From Agarilytica rhodophyticola (GTDB taxonomy: Bacteria; Pseudomonadota; Gammaproteobacteria; Pseudomonadales; Cellvibrionaceae): a stretch of DNA of 64,000 bases. Below the pieces are notes generated by a model. It was not told the DNA's origin and made no database searches. It was given only the letters and a program-made list of their open reading frames with translations. The stretch lies in the NCBI RefSeq assembly GCF_002157225.2, contig NZ_CP020038.1, forward strand, positions 2,317,001-2,381,000, read 5' to 3'. A program made the position numbers and the translations under genes. Shown here piece after piece: positions 1-9,827 of the stretch (the first letter of the stretch is position 1; the number at the start of each line of letters is the position of its first letter).

Positions 1-2
1 CC

Positions 3-560
3 ACTCATATTGCTACAGCGGATAAAGAGGGTAACTGGGTCGCTATTACCACCACACTCAATACCAGCTTCGGTAGTAAGGTTGTGGTACCAGGAACTGG
101 AGTCTTACTCAACAATCAAATGGATGACTTCTCTATACAGCCAGGTGTGCCTAATGCCTATGGTTTAGTGGGAGCAGAAGCCAATAGTGTGCAAGCATTT
201 AAGCGTCCACTGTCAAGTATGAGCCCAAGTATTGTGCTAAAAGATGGTAAGCCCGTATTAACAGTAGGCGCAGCAGGTGGCCCTACAATTATTACGCAGG
301 TGCTCCAGACCCTAGTGAATACCTTGATGCTAGAAAAAACCTTGGTGGAAGCGATGAATATGCCTCGTGTACATCAACAATGGCGTCCTGAGACGGCCCT
401 AATTGATCCTTTTGCAAGTGATAGTCTGAGAAAAGCCTTGGAAAAGAAAGGACATAAACTAAGAGACTGGCCGCCGTTTGGCGCAACGCAAGCAATCTCT
501 CTTGAGAATGGTAAATTTGTTCCAGTAACAGAACCTCGTTTAGTTTCTGGTAATCGTTAA
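3..560 (+). CDS. ggt: Gamma-glutamyltranspeptidase, C-terminal (small-subunit) fragment
   Basis: The reading frame is open from the window edge, so only the 3' end of the gene is present. GGT cleaves the gamma-glutamyl bond of glutathione in the periplasm after autocleavage at a Thr that becomes the N-terminal nucleophile of the small subunit. The first visible residues (THIATADKEGNWVA) align with the region immediately after that Thr in E. coli GGT, so the visible part is essentially the whole small subunit without its first residue. Further family signatures are LLNNQMDDF, YGLVG, KRPLSSMSP and AAGGPTIIT (the oxyanion glycine pair). The fragment ends normally, with a convergent dusC downstream. 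The large subunit and signal peptide lie outside the window. Confidence 0.93.
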   Translation, partial: THIATADKEGNWVAITTTLNTSFGSKVVVPGTGVLLNNQMDDFSIQPGVPNAYGLVGAEANSVQAFKRPLSSMSPSIVLKDGKPVLTVGAAGGPTIITQVLQTLVNTLMLEKTLVEAMNMPRVHQQWRPETALIDPFASDSLRKALEKKGHKLRDWPPFGATQAISLENGKFVPVTEPRLVSGNR

Positions 561-586
561 AGTCGCTTATTCGCGATTCGCTTATG

Positions 587-610
587 AGGCAGGCATTCTA
601 AGGCCTGTCT
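587..610. terminator. Possible bidirectional hairpin between ggt and dusC
   Basis: An 8-bp stem with one G-U pair (AGGCAGGC with GCCTGTCT, 8-nt loop) lies between the convergent stop codons and touches the dusC stop. There is no strong T-tract, so termination is inferred mainly from position. Confidence 0.35.
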
Positions 611-1563
611 TATAAATAGGCTGCAACGGCATTTCGCAATACTTCATATTCTCTCTCACGCTTAATTTTCTCGAACAGAGTATTGGCTTCTGGGTACTGC
701 CTTTTAAGATAAAATAACCACTGCTTTAAGCGGTTGCCTGTATATTTTTTGGCGTAGACCTGGCAGGTTATTTCAAAGAACTCCAACAAGATAGCGGCAA
801 CCTGCGACCAGCCCATATCTTGATATTGCCTTCCTGCTTCATAGGCTTTAATAGCTAGTGCTAAATCAGGTTTTGCCAGCAGTCCGCGCCCTAGCATAAC
901 GTCTTGACAGCCCGATACCTGCTTACAACGTTGGTAATCTTGCAAACTCCAGATTTCACCATTGGCTACTACTGGGATGTCTATCGTTTCTCGGATTTTG
1001 GCCAAATATTCCCAGTAAGCAGGTGGTTTATAGCCGTCTGTTTTTGAACGGGCATGCACTACCAGCTCTGTTGCGCCTGCTTCATAGATGGCTTGAGCGT
1101 TTTCTAGGTACGAAGATCTATCTTGGTAACCAAGGCGAATTTTTGCTGTCACTGGAACATCTTTCTGCACAGCCCGCCGAGTTTGGCTGACAATCTCATA
1201 CAAAGTATTAGGTTCGTCTAACAAACAAGCACCGCCTCGATTCTTGTTTACAGTCTTCGCTGGACAACCAAAATTTAGGTCGATACCTGGTGCTCCTAAA
1301 CGCGCCGCCTTACGTGCGTTAGCAGCGATAGCTTCAGGGTTGCTGCCGAGAAGTTGTACGCGGGTAGGGCATCTTTGGTTATCTTGCTGTGAAGCAACAT
1401 CTACTAGTTCAGGGCTATAGCGTGTAAATACTTTGCGAGGCAGAACATGATCAGTAACCCGAACAAATTCTGTGACACAAATATCAATACCTCCAATTCG
1501 ACGCATCAGATTGCGAAGATGATGATCAACAACACCCTCCATTGGCGCCAAAAAAATTCTCAT
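610..1563 (-). CDS. dusC: tRNA-dihydrouridine(16) synthase DusC
   Basis: This 317-residue flavoenzyme would reduce uridine 16 in the tRNA D-loop with FMN and NADPH. The start MRIFLAPMEGVVDHHLR matches the DusC subfamily more closely than DusA or DusB. Other motifs are TEFVRV near residue 31, the catalytic Cys segment LNFGCPAKTVNKNRGGA around residue 100, VVHAR and VVANGEIW of the TIM barrel, and a C-terminal helical domain with WLFYLKR. Length fits the family (about 315). It is a stand-alone minus-strand gene, convergent with ggt and divergent from oadG with 240 bp between starts. Cytoplasmic. Confidence 0.93.
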   Translation of the reverse strand: MRIFLAPMEGVVDHHLRNLMRRIGGIDICVTEFVRVTDHVLPRKVFTRYSPELVDVASQQDNQRCPTRVQLLGSNPEAIAANARKAARLGAPGIDLNFGCPAKTVNKNRGGACLLDEPNTLYEIVSQTRRAVQKDVPVTAKIRLGYQDRSSYLENAQAIYEAGATELVVHARSKTDGYKPPAYWEYLAKIRETIDIPVVANGEIWSLQDYQRCKQVSGCQDVMLGRGLLAKPDLALAIKAYEAGRQYQDMGWSQVAAILLEFFEITCQVYAKKYTGNRLKQWLFYLKRQYPEANTLFEKIKREREYEVLRNAVAAYL

Positions 1564-1803
1564 AGCTCAAAACTCTTAGTGGTAAAACAATAAATTTTGC
1601 CGTTTTTGTTATTTAAATGGCCAGTATGAGCGATTTGTCGGCGAAAATGTCATGTTGCACTTGCTCAATTGACCTGTTTTTCATTATCTTATGCGACCGC
1701 GTGTAATGAAAGTACTTAAATGCTCTAAAGTTTAATGCTAATCATTCGTAAAAAAATAAATTCAGCGGGTATTGAATACTAAAAAATAAAAGATGAGGAC
1801 CTG

Positions 1804-2058
1804 ATGCAAAGCTCACTATTCCAACAAGGTGTGGACTTAATGCTATTTGGTATGGGGACGGTATTTGTCTTCCTTACTTTGTTAGTTATTAGCGTAACGC
1901 TCATGTCGAAAATCATCGCCAATTATTTTGCTGAGCAGGAGCCTGAACCTGTTGCCAAAGCACCTAGTTCCGCAAACACACCGGCAGCCGTAGATCCGGT
2001 TATTCTGGCGGTAATTCAAGACGCCATACACCAACATCGAGCCAAAAACCAGCCTTAG
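1804..2058 (+). CDS. oadG: Oxaloacetate decarboxylase gamma subunit OadG
   Basis: An 84-residue small membrane subunit of the Na+-translocating oxaloacetate decarboxylase. It has one N-terminal membrane segment at about residues 13-35 (LMLFGMGTVFVFLTLLVI) followed by a Pro/Ala linker and a short cytosolic tail, the usual OadG plan, where the tail binds Zn2+ and holds the alpha and beta subunits together. A GAGG ribosome site precedes the ATG. It is the first gene of a tight oadG-oadA-oadB operon (34-bp and 17-bp gaps). Sequence conservation in this family is low, so the call leans on topology and position. Confidence 0.9.
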   Translation: MQSSLFQQGVDLMLFGMGTVFVFLTLLVISVTLMSKIIANYFAEQEPEPVAKAPSSANTPAAVDPVILAVIQDAIHQHRAKNQP

Positions 2059-2092
2059 GCTCTTCATGCATTTAAGAGATTAGAAACCACTC

Positions 2093-3880
2093 ATGACTGA
2101 CATACAAAAGCCATTGGGTATCACCGAAGTTGTGCTGAGAGATGCCCACCAATCCCTGTTTGCAACACGTCTTCGCCTAGACGATATGTTGCCAATCGCA
2201 GAACAAATCGACAATATTGGTTTTTGGTCGGTTGAAACATGGGGAGGCGCCACGTTTGATGCCTGCATTCGCTATCTCGGGGAAGATCCATGGGAGCGCA
2301 TTCGTGAACTTAAAAAAGCAATGCCTAAAACCCCACATCAAATGTTGCTGCGTGGGCAAAACATCCTTGGTTACCGTCACTATGCTGATGATGTGGTAGA
2401 GAAGTTTGTCGAGCGCGCAGCGACCAACGGTGTCGATGTGTTTCGTGTGTTTGACGCAATGAATGACATGCGTAACATCGAGACGGCTTTAAAGGCTGTT
2501 AAGAAAGTGGGCAAACATGCCCAAGGTACTATCTCTTATACCCTAAGTCCCGTTCACTCTGTGGATGGCTGGGTCGAGCAAGGTAAGATAATCCAGCAGA
2601 TGGGGGCGGACTCCATCGTGATTAAAGATATGGCAGGTTTGCTAAAACCCTATGTGGGGTACGAGCTGGTGAGGAAGCTAAAAGCTACCTGTGATATTCC
2701 AATCCACCTTCACTGTCACGCGACTACAGGTTTGGCTCATGCTACTTTAGTGAAGTGTGTGGAGGCCGGTATTGATAATGTAGATACCGCTATCTCTACC
2801 ATGTCCACCACATACGGCCATAGTCCTACAGAAACTCTAGTGGCAACTTTGGAAGGGGAGCAGAGGGATACTGGTCTGGATTTAAGCGCATTACAGGATA
2901 TTGCTTTGTATTTCCGCGATGTTCGAAAAAAATATGCCAAATTCGAAGGATCTTTAAAAGGTATTGATGCGCGCATTCTTACTGCTCAAGTTCCTGGAGG
3001 TATGCTGACGAACATGGAAAGCCAGCTTAAAGAGCAGGGGGCAGAAGACCGTTTCGATGAAGTATTAGAAGAAATTCCCCGTGTTCGTGAGGATCTTGGG
3101 TTTATTCCGCTAGTGACGCCTACTTCGCAAATAGTGGGAACTCAGTCTGTGATTAACGTTATTCGCGGTGAGCGGTTCGCTACTATCTCTAAAGAGACGC
3201 GCGGTGTGCTAAAGGGAGAGTACGGTGCGACTCCTGCGCCAGTAAACAAAGAGTTACAAGCCAAAGTATTAGCAGAAGATGATTGCGAGCTTATCACTTG
3301 TCGTCCTGCGGATTTAATAAAACCTGAGTTAGTTGCATTGACGCAGGAGTTAAAAGACGAAGCTAAGTCTCGCGGTATTAGCCTAGCTTCTGGCAGCAAT
3401 GAAATTGACGATGTTCTTACCTATGCGCTGTTTCCTCAAATCGGCCTTAAGTTCCTTGAAAATAGAGGCAATCCCGACGCTTTCGAGCCAGTGCCAACAG
3501 GGACAGAAAGTGCTGTTGTGCATGCTGAAAATGGTGATGAGGTTTATACCGTCGAGGTAGAAGGCCGGTCTTATACAGTTTCAGTGAGCAATGGTGGTGA
3601 ATTAACCGGGGTAGTGCCCTTAGCGGGCGCGCCGTCTGCAGCGCCTACTATTAGCGCCCAAGAGGGCGGCGAACCTGTTAAAGCTCCTCTTGCTGGAAAC
3701 ATATTTAGGGTATTGGTGAGTTCCGGACAGCAGGTTGCCGAAGGCGATACCCTGGTTGTCATGGAAGCGATGAAAATGGAAACTCAAGTCAGTGCGGCTA
3801 AAGCAGGTACGGTTGTTTCGATCAACATCCAAGAAGGGGATGTTGTGGCTGTGGGTGATGTTCTGTTAACTGTGGCATAG
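2093..3880 (+). CDS. oadA: Oxaloacetate decarboxylase alpha subunit OadA (biotin carrier)
   Basis: This 595-residue protein has the carboxyltransferase TIM barrel at residues 1-~300 ([13 protein letters not shown] near the start, [10 protein letters not shown], the metal-binding histidines in HLHCHATTG), a conserved PYC/OadA middle domain, a Pro/Ala-rich linker around 500-525, and a C-terminal biotinyl domain with the site EAMKMETQ, in which Lys561 would be biotinylated. It transfers CO2 from oxaloacetate to biotin; OadB then decarboxylates carboxybiotin and pumps Na+ outward. Length is normal for the family (about 590-600). It sits between oadG and oadB in one operon, with pyruvate kinase downstream, so both enzymes act at the pyruvate node. 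Confidence 0.96.
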   Translation: MTDIQKPLGITEVVLRDAHQSLFATRLRLDDMLPIAEQIDNIGFWSVETWGGATFDACIRYLGEDPWERIRELKKAMPKTPHQMLLRGQNILGYRHYADDVVEKFVERAATNGVDVFRVFDAMNDMRNIETALKAVKKVGKHAQGTISYTLSPVHSVDGWVEQGKIIQQMGADSIVIKDMAGLLKPYVGYELVRKLKATCDIPIHLHCHATTGLAHATLVKCVEAGIDNVDTAISTMSTTYGHSPTETLVATLEGEQRDTGLDLSALQDIALYFRDVRKKYAKFEGSLKGIDARILTAQVPGGMLTNMESQLKEQGAEDRFDEVLEEIPRVREDLGFIPLVTPTSQIVGTQSVINVIRGERFATISKETRGVLKGEYGATPAPVNKELQAKVLAEDDCELITCRPADLIKPELVALTQELKDEAKSRGISLASGSNEIDDVLTYALFPQIGLKFLENRGNPDAFEPVPTGTESAVVHAENGDEVYTVEVEGRSYTVSVSNGGELTGVVPLAGAPSAAPTISAQEGGEPVKAPLAGNIFRVLVSSGQQVAEGDTLVVMEAMKMETQVSAAKAGTVVSINIQEGDVVAVGDVLLTVA

Positions 3881-3897
3881 GGCTAGGCGCTGATTCG

Positions 3898-5208
3898 ATG
3901 AATAATTTTCTCAGTTTATGGTACGACTCAGGTCTATACCAAATAGAATTTGGGCAACTGGCGATGATGATTGTATGTCTGATGTTGCTGTTTCTTGCAA
4001 TCCGACGAGGTTTTGAGCCCTTATTGCTAGTGCCCATTGGCTTTGGTGGAATATTGGCCAACATCCCTGGTGCCGGGCTTGCGGCGTCCGCTATTGATGC
4101 TGCTATTGAGGCCGGTCAGCCTGAAGTGATTATGAATATAGCGTCATTAGTGGGCATGGAGTCATGGGAGTCCAGTAAAGAACTGCTAAAAGCTGTGTCG
4201 AATGCCTCACCTCAAATTCAGCATGAAATCGCTATGATTGCTGCGGGTGCTGGCTATCAAAATGGCATGCTGTATAACTTTTACAGTGTCACCATCGCCA
4301 GTGGTGTAGCGCCGTTGGTTATTTTCATGGGGGTTGGAGCTATGACTGACTTCGGCCCGCTTCTGGCTAACCCTCGTACACTATTTCTTGGCGCTGCGGC
4401 GCAGTTCGGTATTTTTGCTACAGTTCTCGGAGCCGTGGGGTTATCAGCCTTCGGTATCATGGATTTCTCCATTGCTGATGCCGCAGCGATTGGAATTATC
4501 GGGGGTGCCGATGGTCCGACGGCCATTTATGTTGCTAGTAAGTTATCACCCGATTTACTTGGGGCGATTGCTGTTGCTGCGTATTCTTACATGGCGCTGG
4601 TTCCGATGATCCAACCGCCGATTATGCGTGCGTTGACCACAGAGCAGGAGAGGCGGATCGAAATGACGCAGCTACGTGTGGTTGGACGCCGTGAAAAAAT
4701 CACCTTCCCCATATTGATGCTGATATTAGTCGCCCTAGTTCTGCCTTCTGCTGCTCCTTTATTAGGAATGTTCTGTTTTGGTAACTTGATGAAAGAGTGT
4801 GGGGTTGTATCTCGCTTAAGCGATACAGCACAAAATGCTTTGATCAATATTACAACCATATTCCTAGGGCTCTCGGTAGGATCCAAATTGGCCGCCGATA
4901 AGTTCTTAGACCCTAAGACTCTCGGTATCTTGTTGCTAGGTGTGGTTGCTTTTGGGATTGGTACGGCTGCCGGTGTATTGATGGCGAAATTCATGAATCT
5001 TGTCAGTAAGAACAAGATTAATCCATTGATTGGGTCGGCGGGGGTCTCGGCAGTTCCAATGGCCGCTAGGGTTTCAAATAAAATTGGACTGGAGTCCAAC
5101 CCGCAAAACTTCCTTCTCATGCATGCTATGGGGCCTAATGTTGCCGGTGTTATAGGTTCTGCTGTTGCCGCAGGTGTAATGATTTCTATGGTTTCAGGGA
5201 CATTGTGA
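3898..5208 (+). CDS. oadB: Oxaloacetate decarboxylase beta subunit OadB (Na+ pump)
   Basis: A 436-residue polytopic membrane protein, the carboxybiotin decarboxylase and Na+ channel of the complex. It shows the family hallmark [10 protein letters not shown] (its Asp is the Na+-binding and catalytic Asp in studied homologues) near residue 205, NMLYN-type and [14 protein letters not shown] motifs, and a final segment [20 protein letters not shown]. About nine to eleven hydrophobic segments are visible. It starts 17 bp after oadA with no separate promoter. Such pumps let marine bacteria build a sodium gradient from oxaloacetate decarboxylation. Confidence 0.96.
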   Translation: MNNFLSLWYDSGLYQIEFGQLAMMIVCLMLLFLAIRRGFEPLLLVPIGFGGILANIPGAGLAASAIDAAIEAGQPEVIMNIASLVGMESWESSKELLKAVSNASPQIQHEIAMIAAGAGYQNGMLYNFYSVTIASGVAPLVIFMGVGAMTDFGPLLANPRTLFLGAAAQFGIFATVLGAVGLSAFGIMDFSIADAAAIGIIGGADGPTAIYVASKLSPDLLGAIAVAAYSYMALVPMIQPPIMRALTTEQERRIEMTQLRVVGRREKITFPILMLILVALVLPSAAPLLGMFCFGNLMKECGVVSRLSDTAQNALINITTIFLGLSVGSKLAADKFLDPKTLGILLLGVVAFGIGTAAGVLMAKFMNLVSKNKINPLIGSAGVSAVPMAARVSNKIGLESNPQNFLLMHAMGPNVAGVIGSAVAAGVMISMVSGTL

Positions 5209-5404
5209 TATTTATTTTGTTAGAATAGATATCATGAAGAAAATATTGTGTGCACTAATGCTTCTTAGCTGTTTTTGGAGCACACAATAATATTACCTTT
5301 CAGTTACATGTTTTCATTTATTTTCAATAATTTTTTTTAATTATCCATTAGGGTGTGTAGAATGCGCCCAACTTTTATCGTAACGCTAGTCCACGGAGAA
5401 AAAT

Positions 5405-6850
5405 ATGTTTAGACGCACCAAAATTGTCGCCACCTTGGGTCCTGCAACCGATGAACCGGGTGTCTTAGAACAACTTATTTTGGCCGGCGTAAATGTTGTG
5501 AGAATGAATTTCTCCCACGGTAGTCCAGAGGATCATCAGGCTCGTGCAGATAAAGTCAATGAATATGCTGCCAAGCACAATAAATTTGTCGCGATTCTAG
5601 GGGATTTACAAGGCCCCAAAATTCGTATTGCGCGCTTTGCTGAAGGGCCTATCTTCTTGAAAGTGGGCGATAAGTTTGTGCTAGATGCTTCGCTAGAGCG
5701 AGATGCAGGTAATCAGCAACATGTTGGCATCGACTATAAAGAGCTGCCGAATGATGTTTTGCCTGGCGATTCACTGCTGCTAGATGACGGTCGCGTGGTA
5801 CTTAAAGTGGATAGCGTTGAGGGAACTAGAGTAGAGACTACGGTAACTGTAGCCGGTAAGCTTTCTAACAATAAGGGTATCAATCGTCAAGGTGGTGGCT
5901 TAACAGCACCAGCCCTTACTGAAAAAGATATGCAAGATATCAAAACGGCTGTAGCCATCGGTGTCGATTATCTCGCCGTATCTTTCCCACGCAGTGCGGA
6001 TGATATGAATTTTGCTCGCCAACTGGCTAAAGAAGCGGGTGGCAGTTGTCACATGGTCGCCAAGATCGAGCGTGCTGAAGCAGTGGTTGATCATAAAGTA
6101 TTAGATGAGATCATATTGGCTTCCGACGCAGTTATGGTTGCCCGAGGTGATTTAGGTGTTGAGATCGGTGATGCGGAACTGATCGGTGTTCAAAAACATA
6201 TTATCTCTCGCGCTCGTTGCTTGAATCGCTGTGTTATCACTGCCACACAGATGATGGATTCGATGATCGAGAGTCCGCTACCTACTCGAGCCGAGGTATT
6301 CGATGTTGCCAACGCCGTGTTAGATGGCACTGATGCCGTTATGCTATCTGCCGAAACTGCTGCAGGTAAGTTTCCAGTGCAAACCGTTGAGGCCATGGTG
6401 CGTGTGATTATCGGTGCAGAAAAACAACCTCAGGCGGAAACCAGAGTGACACCTGATGAAGAGGGTGGCAAGGCGATCAATGAATCAATTGCTTTGGCGA
6501 CTATGTATACGGCAGATAAATTGAAGGGTATAAGAGGTATAGCAGCACTTACCGAAACAGGGTCGACACCTTTATTGATGTCTCGCTGTGGTACACGCTT
6601 ACCTATTTTTGCATTTTCTCACGATACCGCCACCTTGCGACGAGCTGCGTTATTCCGAGGTGTACAAACGGTGTTGTTTGATAATCGTAGTATTCCTTCT
6701 GCGGAGATAAACCGTGGGGCGGTTGAAGAATTGCGCCGTCAGGAAATTGTACAAGATGGTGATCTGATTATCTTATCCAAAGGTGATGTTAACGAGCTGG
6801 GCGGCACCAATACGATGAAGATTCTTCAGGTGGGGCAATATATTGCCTAA
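5405..6850 (+). CDS. pykA: Pyruvate kinase (PykA type)
   Basis: This 481-residue enzyme converts phosphoenolpyruvate and ADP to pyruvate and ATP. Visible signatures are [14 protein letters not shown] at the N-terminus, [25 protein letters not shown] (start of the B domain), the metal/PEP site [23 protein letters not shown], and [10 protein letters not shown] near residue 280, then the C-terminal allosteric domain ending in [15 protein letters not shown]. The N-terminal and B-domain sequence is closest to E. coli PykA (AMP-activated) rather than PykF, a judgement by eye. The ATG follows an ACGGAGAAAA ribosome site. A perfect terminator follows, so the gene is probably monocistronic. Confidence 0.96.
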   Translation: MFRRTKIVATLGPATDEPGVLEQLILAGVNVVRMNFSHGSPEDHQARADKVNEYAAKHNKFVAILGDLQGPKIRIARFAEGPIFLKVGDKFVLDASLERDAGNQQHVGIDYKELPNDVLPGDSLLLDDGRVVLKVDSVEGTRVETTVTVAGKLSNNKGINRQGGGLTAPALTEKDMQDIKTAVAIGVDYLAVSFPRSADDMNFARQLAKEAGGSCHMVAKIERAEAVVDHKVLDEIILASDAVMVARGDLGVEIGDAELIGVQKHIISRARCLNRCVITATQMMDSMIESPLPTRAEVFDVANAVLDGTDAVMLSAETAAGKFPVQTVEAMVRVIIGAEKQPQAETRVTPDEEGGKAINESIALATMYTADKLKGIRGIAALTETGSTPLLMSRCGTRLPIFAFSHDTATLRRAALFRGVQTVLFDNRSIPSAEINRGAVEELRRQEIVQDGDLIILSKGDVNELGGTNTMKILQVGQYIA

Positions 6851-6888
6851 TTAAGCGCTGTCTTATGTCGCTGGCGTTCTATCCATAT

Positions 6889-6920
6889 ACAAAGGGAGGC
6901 TGTTAATAGCCTCCCTTTGT
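6889..6920 (+). terminator. Strong hairpin terminator after pykA
   Basis: A perfect 12-bp stem (ACAAAGGGAGGC pairing with GCCTCCCTTTGT) with an 8-nt loop lies 39 bp after the pykA stop. The arm ends in a short T run and is followed by ATTTC. It may also serve the minus-strand gene at 7023-7256. Confidence 0.8.
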
Positions 6921-7022
6921 ATTTCGGTGTTTGTCGCTAGTTACTGCTCGATAGCTAGCTGTAGCATCATCAATATACAGCATACTCTGCTTTACGAAGT
7001 TAAGTCTGCTGATTGTAAATAT

Positions 7023-7256
7023 TTAAGTATTTTGTGTGTTACTGGTTTGAGATTTTGACTTCATCTGTGTTTGCTCGATGGTTTTTTGCATATAAGCATA
7101 GTAATCATCGATTAGGGAGCGAGTTAGGTTACGTCTTTCAGCAGATTTGCGGCGCTTCCTATGATACAGATCAGCAGCAATATTTTTGCAAGGGTCGAGG
7201 TCAAATCTCCGGTCTGTGCCCCGTCGCCTATTAACAAATACTAATTTTTGTGTCAT
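7023..7256 (-). CDS. Small conserved basic protein, function unknown
   Basis: A 77-residue, very Arg/Lys-rich protein. Its central part (NRRRGTDRRFDLDP, then LYHRKRRKSAERR) looks like a small protein family that recurs in gammaproteobacteria, with an RRxxxDRR pattern; I recognise the pattern but no experimentally assigned function. An AAGG ribosome site sits about 10 nt upstream of the ATG. No membrane segment or signal peptide. It stands alone on the minus strand between pykA and bolA. The base composition and conserved-looking motif argue that it is a real gene rather than a chance frame. Confidence 0.62.
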   Translation of the reverse strand: MTQKLVFVNRRRGTDRRFDLDPCKNIAADLYHRKRRKSAERRNLTRSLIDDYYAYMQKTIEQTQMKSKSQTSNTQNT

Positions 7257-7537
7257 TCCGCTAGGCCTTTTACTTTATTAGCTATGGGTGAAATGTAAAC
7301 ATTTACAATCAATATGTTACGTATTTTTTACATATATTACAGATGATTTCTATAAACTAATTCTCAACAGTAAACCATCATACAAGAGCAATACTTGAGT
7401 TAAATCAGACAAAGTCTCTTTTGTATACATGTTTGCTTAGTTTTTCTGCAAATATATCGAACTATGAACTTATACCATAAGAACATAATCAAAGTCGATC
7501 TATGTTTAGGAGTTTTAATACTAATGAGGAATTACCC

Positions 7538-7858
7538 ATGAGCGAGATGCGAGATAGAATCGAGCAAAAGCTGCAGCAGCAACTGAAACCTACATACATT
7601 AGCGTTGTGGATGAAAGCCACGGCCACAATGTGCCGCAAAATGCCCAAACTCACTTTAAAGTGGTTATGGTGTCCTCATCGTTTGATGAACTACGAGCTG
7701 TTAAACGCCACCAAAATGTCTATTCTATTCTGCAAGAAGAGCTATCTGGCAGCGTCCACGCGCTTGCTCTGCACCTCTATTCTGTTAAGGAATGGTCTGA
7801 ACATGGCAATGTTCCGGATTCTCCTGCTTGCCTCGGTGGCAGTAAGAGTAATAGTTGA
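7538..7858 (+). CDS. bolA: BolA family regulator/iron-sulfur protein
   Basis: A 106-residue BolA protein, about the E. coli length. Signatures are VVDESHGHNVPQNAQTHFKV and the C-terminal VHALALHLYSVKEW; the conserved His in HALALH is the ligand used for Fe-S cluster sharing with monothiol glutaredoxins in this family. BolA also acts as a stress and morphology transcription factor. I chose the ATG at 7538 because GAGGAA lies 6 nt upstream and the alternative upstream start (7502) adds 12 non-conserved residues without a clear ribosome site. A monothiol glutaredoxin partner is not in the window. Confidence 0.93.
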   Translation: MSEMRDRIEQKLQQQLKPTYISVVDESHGHNVPQNAQTHFKVVMVSSSFDELRAVKRHQNVYSILQEELSGSVHALALHLYSVKEWSEHGNVPDSPACLGGSKSNS

Positions 7859-7946
7859 TATATCTCAACATGTTTGGTGTTTCGTCGTAGTATCCTTTAG
7901 AATCGTGCTCCATTTTTCACCAAATTATAGTTTTTGAGTTAATCTA

Positions 7947-8894
7947 ATGACCCACCCCTTAGTTATATGTGCTTTATATAAATTTGTCTCTCTCCCAGAC
8001 TACCGTGAAATGCGTGAACCTTTGCTAAATTTTTGTGCTGAAAATGGTATTAAAGGCACATTGCTATTAGCCAATGAAGGTATCAATGGCACTATTGCTG
8101 GTTCCAGAGAAGGGATTGATGCGGTGTTAGCGTATCTTAAGAACGATCCTCGTTTGGCTGATATTGTTTACAAAGAATCACATGACGATGAGCAAGCGTT
8201 TTACCGAATGAAAGTAAAACTTAAGAAAGAAATCGTCACCATGGGGGTCGAATCTGTCGACCCTAATAAAATTGTCGGCACTTATGTTAAGCCTAAGGAT
8301 TGGAATGCATTGATTAGTGATCCAGATGTCACTGTTGTCGATACTCGTAACTACTATGAATACGATATTGGGACATTTGAAAATGCCATAAACCCCGAAA
8401 CTGAGACGTTTCGTGAATTTCCCGCCTATGTCGCCAACCATTTAGACCCTCAAAAAAACAAGAAAGTGGCAATGTTTTGCACTGGAGGCATTCGCTGCGA
8501 AAAGTCGACAGCTTATCTCAAAGAGCAGGGCTTTGATGAGGTCTTCCATTTAGAAGGTGGTATCTTAAAGTACCTCGAAGAAGTTCCCGCAAGTGAAAGT
8601 ATGTGGAAAGGAGAATGCTTCGTTTTTGATAACCGTGTATCGGTAAATCACGATCTTGAGAAAGGACAATATGATCAATGTCATGGTTGTCGTCACCCTA
8701 TCACAGAAGAAGAAAAGTTGTCAGACAAATATATGGAAGGTGTTGCTTGCCCGCGTTGCTTTGATAAGCAGACGCCTGAACAGCATGCTCGTTTTTCTGA
8801 ACGACAAAAACAGATGCAGCTTGCTAAGTCCCGTAACCAACTTCATATTGGCGCCCCACCTCCTGGGCGCCAAGTTAGAAGTGCGAAAGGTTAA
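7947..8894 (+). CDS. trhO: tRNA uridine(34) 5-hydroxylase TrhO (YceA), rhodanese-like
   Basis: A 315-residue protein of the YceA/TrhO family, which uses O2 to hydroxylate U34 of certain tRNAs toward cmo5U/mcmo5U. It has an N-terminal acylphosphatase-like domain ([13 protein letters not shown]), a rhodanese domain with [15 protein letters not shown], and the active loop [11 protein letters not shown] with catalytic Cys178. The C-terminal zinc-type region contains CHGCRHP and CPRC. Length is as expected for TrhO. It begins 88 bp after bolA and is probably transcribed separately or as the second gene of a short operon. Confidence 0.95.
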   Translation: MTHPLVICALYKFVSLPDYREMREPLLNFCAENGIKGTLLLANEGINGTIAGSREGIDAVLAYLKNDPRLADIVYKESHDDEQAFYRMKVKLKKEIVTMGVESVDPNKIVGTYVKPKDWNALISDPDVTVVDTRNYYEYDIGTFENAINPETETFREFPAYVANHLDPQKNKKVAMFCTGGIRCEKSTAYLKEQGFDEVFHLEGGILKYLEEVPASESMWKGECFVFDNRVSVNHDLEKGQYDQCHGCRHPITEEEKLSDKYMEGVACPRCFDKQTPEQHARFSERQKQMQLAKSRNQLHIGAPPPGRQVRSAKG

Positions 8895-9021
8895 AATCTA
8901 AAATCTAAAACGAATAGACTCTGGATAAGGGCTTTTCTGGAAGTCGCATCTCTCTATAGGTATCTTTATAGCGTTAGTTGCGCTTTTTAGATCTCATGCA
9001 CTTTCAATATATTTTCTTGCC

Positions 9022-9041
9022 AACAGACCGGTCGGTCTGTT
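9022..9041. promoter_or_regulatory. Palindromic operator for the adjacent TetR regulator
   Basis: A perfect 9-bp inverted repeat with a 2-bp spacer (AACAGACCG-GT-CGGTCTGTT) lies 100 bp upstream of the tetR-family start. The ACCGGTCGGT core is the kind of site bound by many TetR regulators of RND exporters. A degenerate copy lies downstream at 9763-9776. Binding is inferred. Confidence 0.78.
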
Positions 9042-9141
9042 AGTCTTTCTTTTAATTGTAATTAATCACGCCGTTCTCTCGTGCTGAGAGAGTATTAATA
9101 CGACACTATGCAGTAAATAGTAGGAAACATAAGTAAGCTAT

Positions 9142-9741
9142 ATGGCTCAGTCTCGAGATTCAGAACTAACGCGTCAACATATTTTGAATATCACTGCTGA
9201 TGAAATGCGCGTCAATGGTTTTAAGGCATCTAGCCTGTCAGATATTCTACAAAAAGCGGGTGTCTCAAAAGGGGCTCTGTACCATCACTTTGCAAATAAA
9301 CAAGAGCTTGGGTATGCCGTGTTCGACGAGATATTTATTCAGCAATGTTTAGATGATTGTGAAGCACCTTTATCCGACAAGCGCCCTGTAGATGCTATTT
9401 GCCAATGGTTGACTCAGTTTGCGGAAAATATAACCGCTGACGAATTGGAAGTTGGCTACCCAGCATGTAATATCGCCACAGAAATGTGCGGCAATGATGA
9501 AGGATTTCGTCAAAAAATAGTGACGATGTTTGAAAAGCTTCATAATAGGTTTGAGGCCGCGATTATGAGAGCCCAAGCTGATGGCCAAGTGCGTAAAGAA
9601 GTCGATGCTCGAGCATCGGCCATATTTATTGTAACGGCATTTGACGGAGCTGTGATGCAGGGTAAATATTGTCGTGATGTGGACTCGTTTAGGTCTGCAA
9701 TCGAGTGCTTGGTAACTTATGTTACTTCATTAAAAAAGTAA
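9142..9741 (+). CDS. TetR/AcrR family transcriptional regulator
   Basis: A 199-residue one-domain-plus-ligand-pocket repressor. The helix-turn-helix lies at residues ~34-55 (LSDILQKAGVSKGALYHHFANK), the standard TetR motif, and the remainder is the helical ligand-binding and dimerisation domain with one conserved-looking Cys region (PACNIATEMCG). A perfect palindrome lies upstream and a related half-conserved site lies between this gene and the RND exporter, so autoregulation and repression of the exporter operon are likely. The ligand is unknown. Confidence 0.92.
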   Translation: MAQSRDSELTRQHILNITADEMRVNGFKASSLSDILQKAGVSKGALYHHFANKQELGYAVFDEIFIQQCLDDCEAPLSDKRPVDAICQWLTQFAENITADELEVGYPACNIATEMCGNDEGFRQKIVTMFEKLHNRFEAAIMRAQADGQVRKEVDARASAIFIVTAFDGAVMQGKYCRDVDSFRSAIECLVTYVTSLKK

Positions 9742-9762
9742 AAATTTAAGAATGTACATACC

Positions 9763-9776
9763 GTCTGGTCGGTTTG
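9763..9776. promoter_or_regulatory. Second, degenerate TetR operator before the exporter gene
   Basis: The sequence GTCTGGTCGGTTTG shares the GGTCGGT core and flanks with the 9022-9041 palindrome (11 of 14 positions). It sits 52 bp upstream of the RND exporter ATG, suggesting a separate regulated promoter for the exporter operon. Confidence 0.5.
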
Positions 9777-9827
9777 GCTTTCGCTAACAGATGTAACTTT
9801 TATTTTTGCAAAGGAAAAAGGTAGATC

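Noticed and set aside
1669-1697. TTGACC as -35 of the oad operon
   Set aside because: No acceptable -10 box at 16-18 bp; left unannotated.
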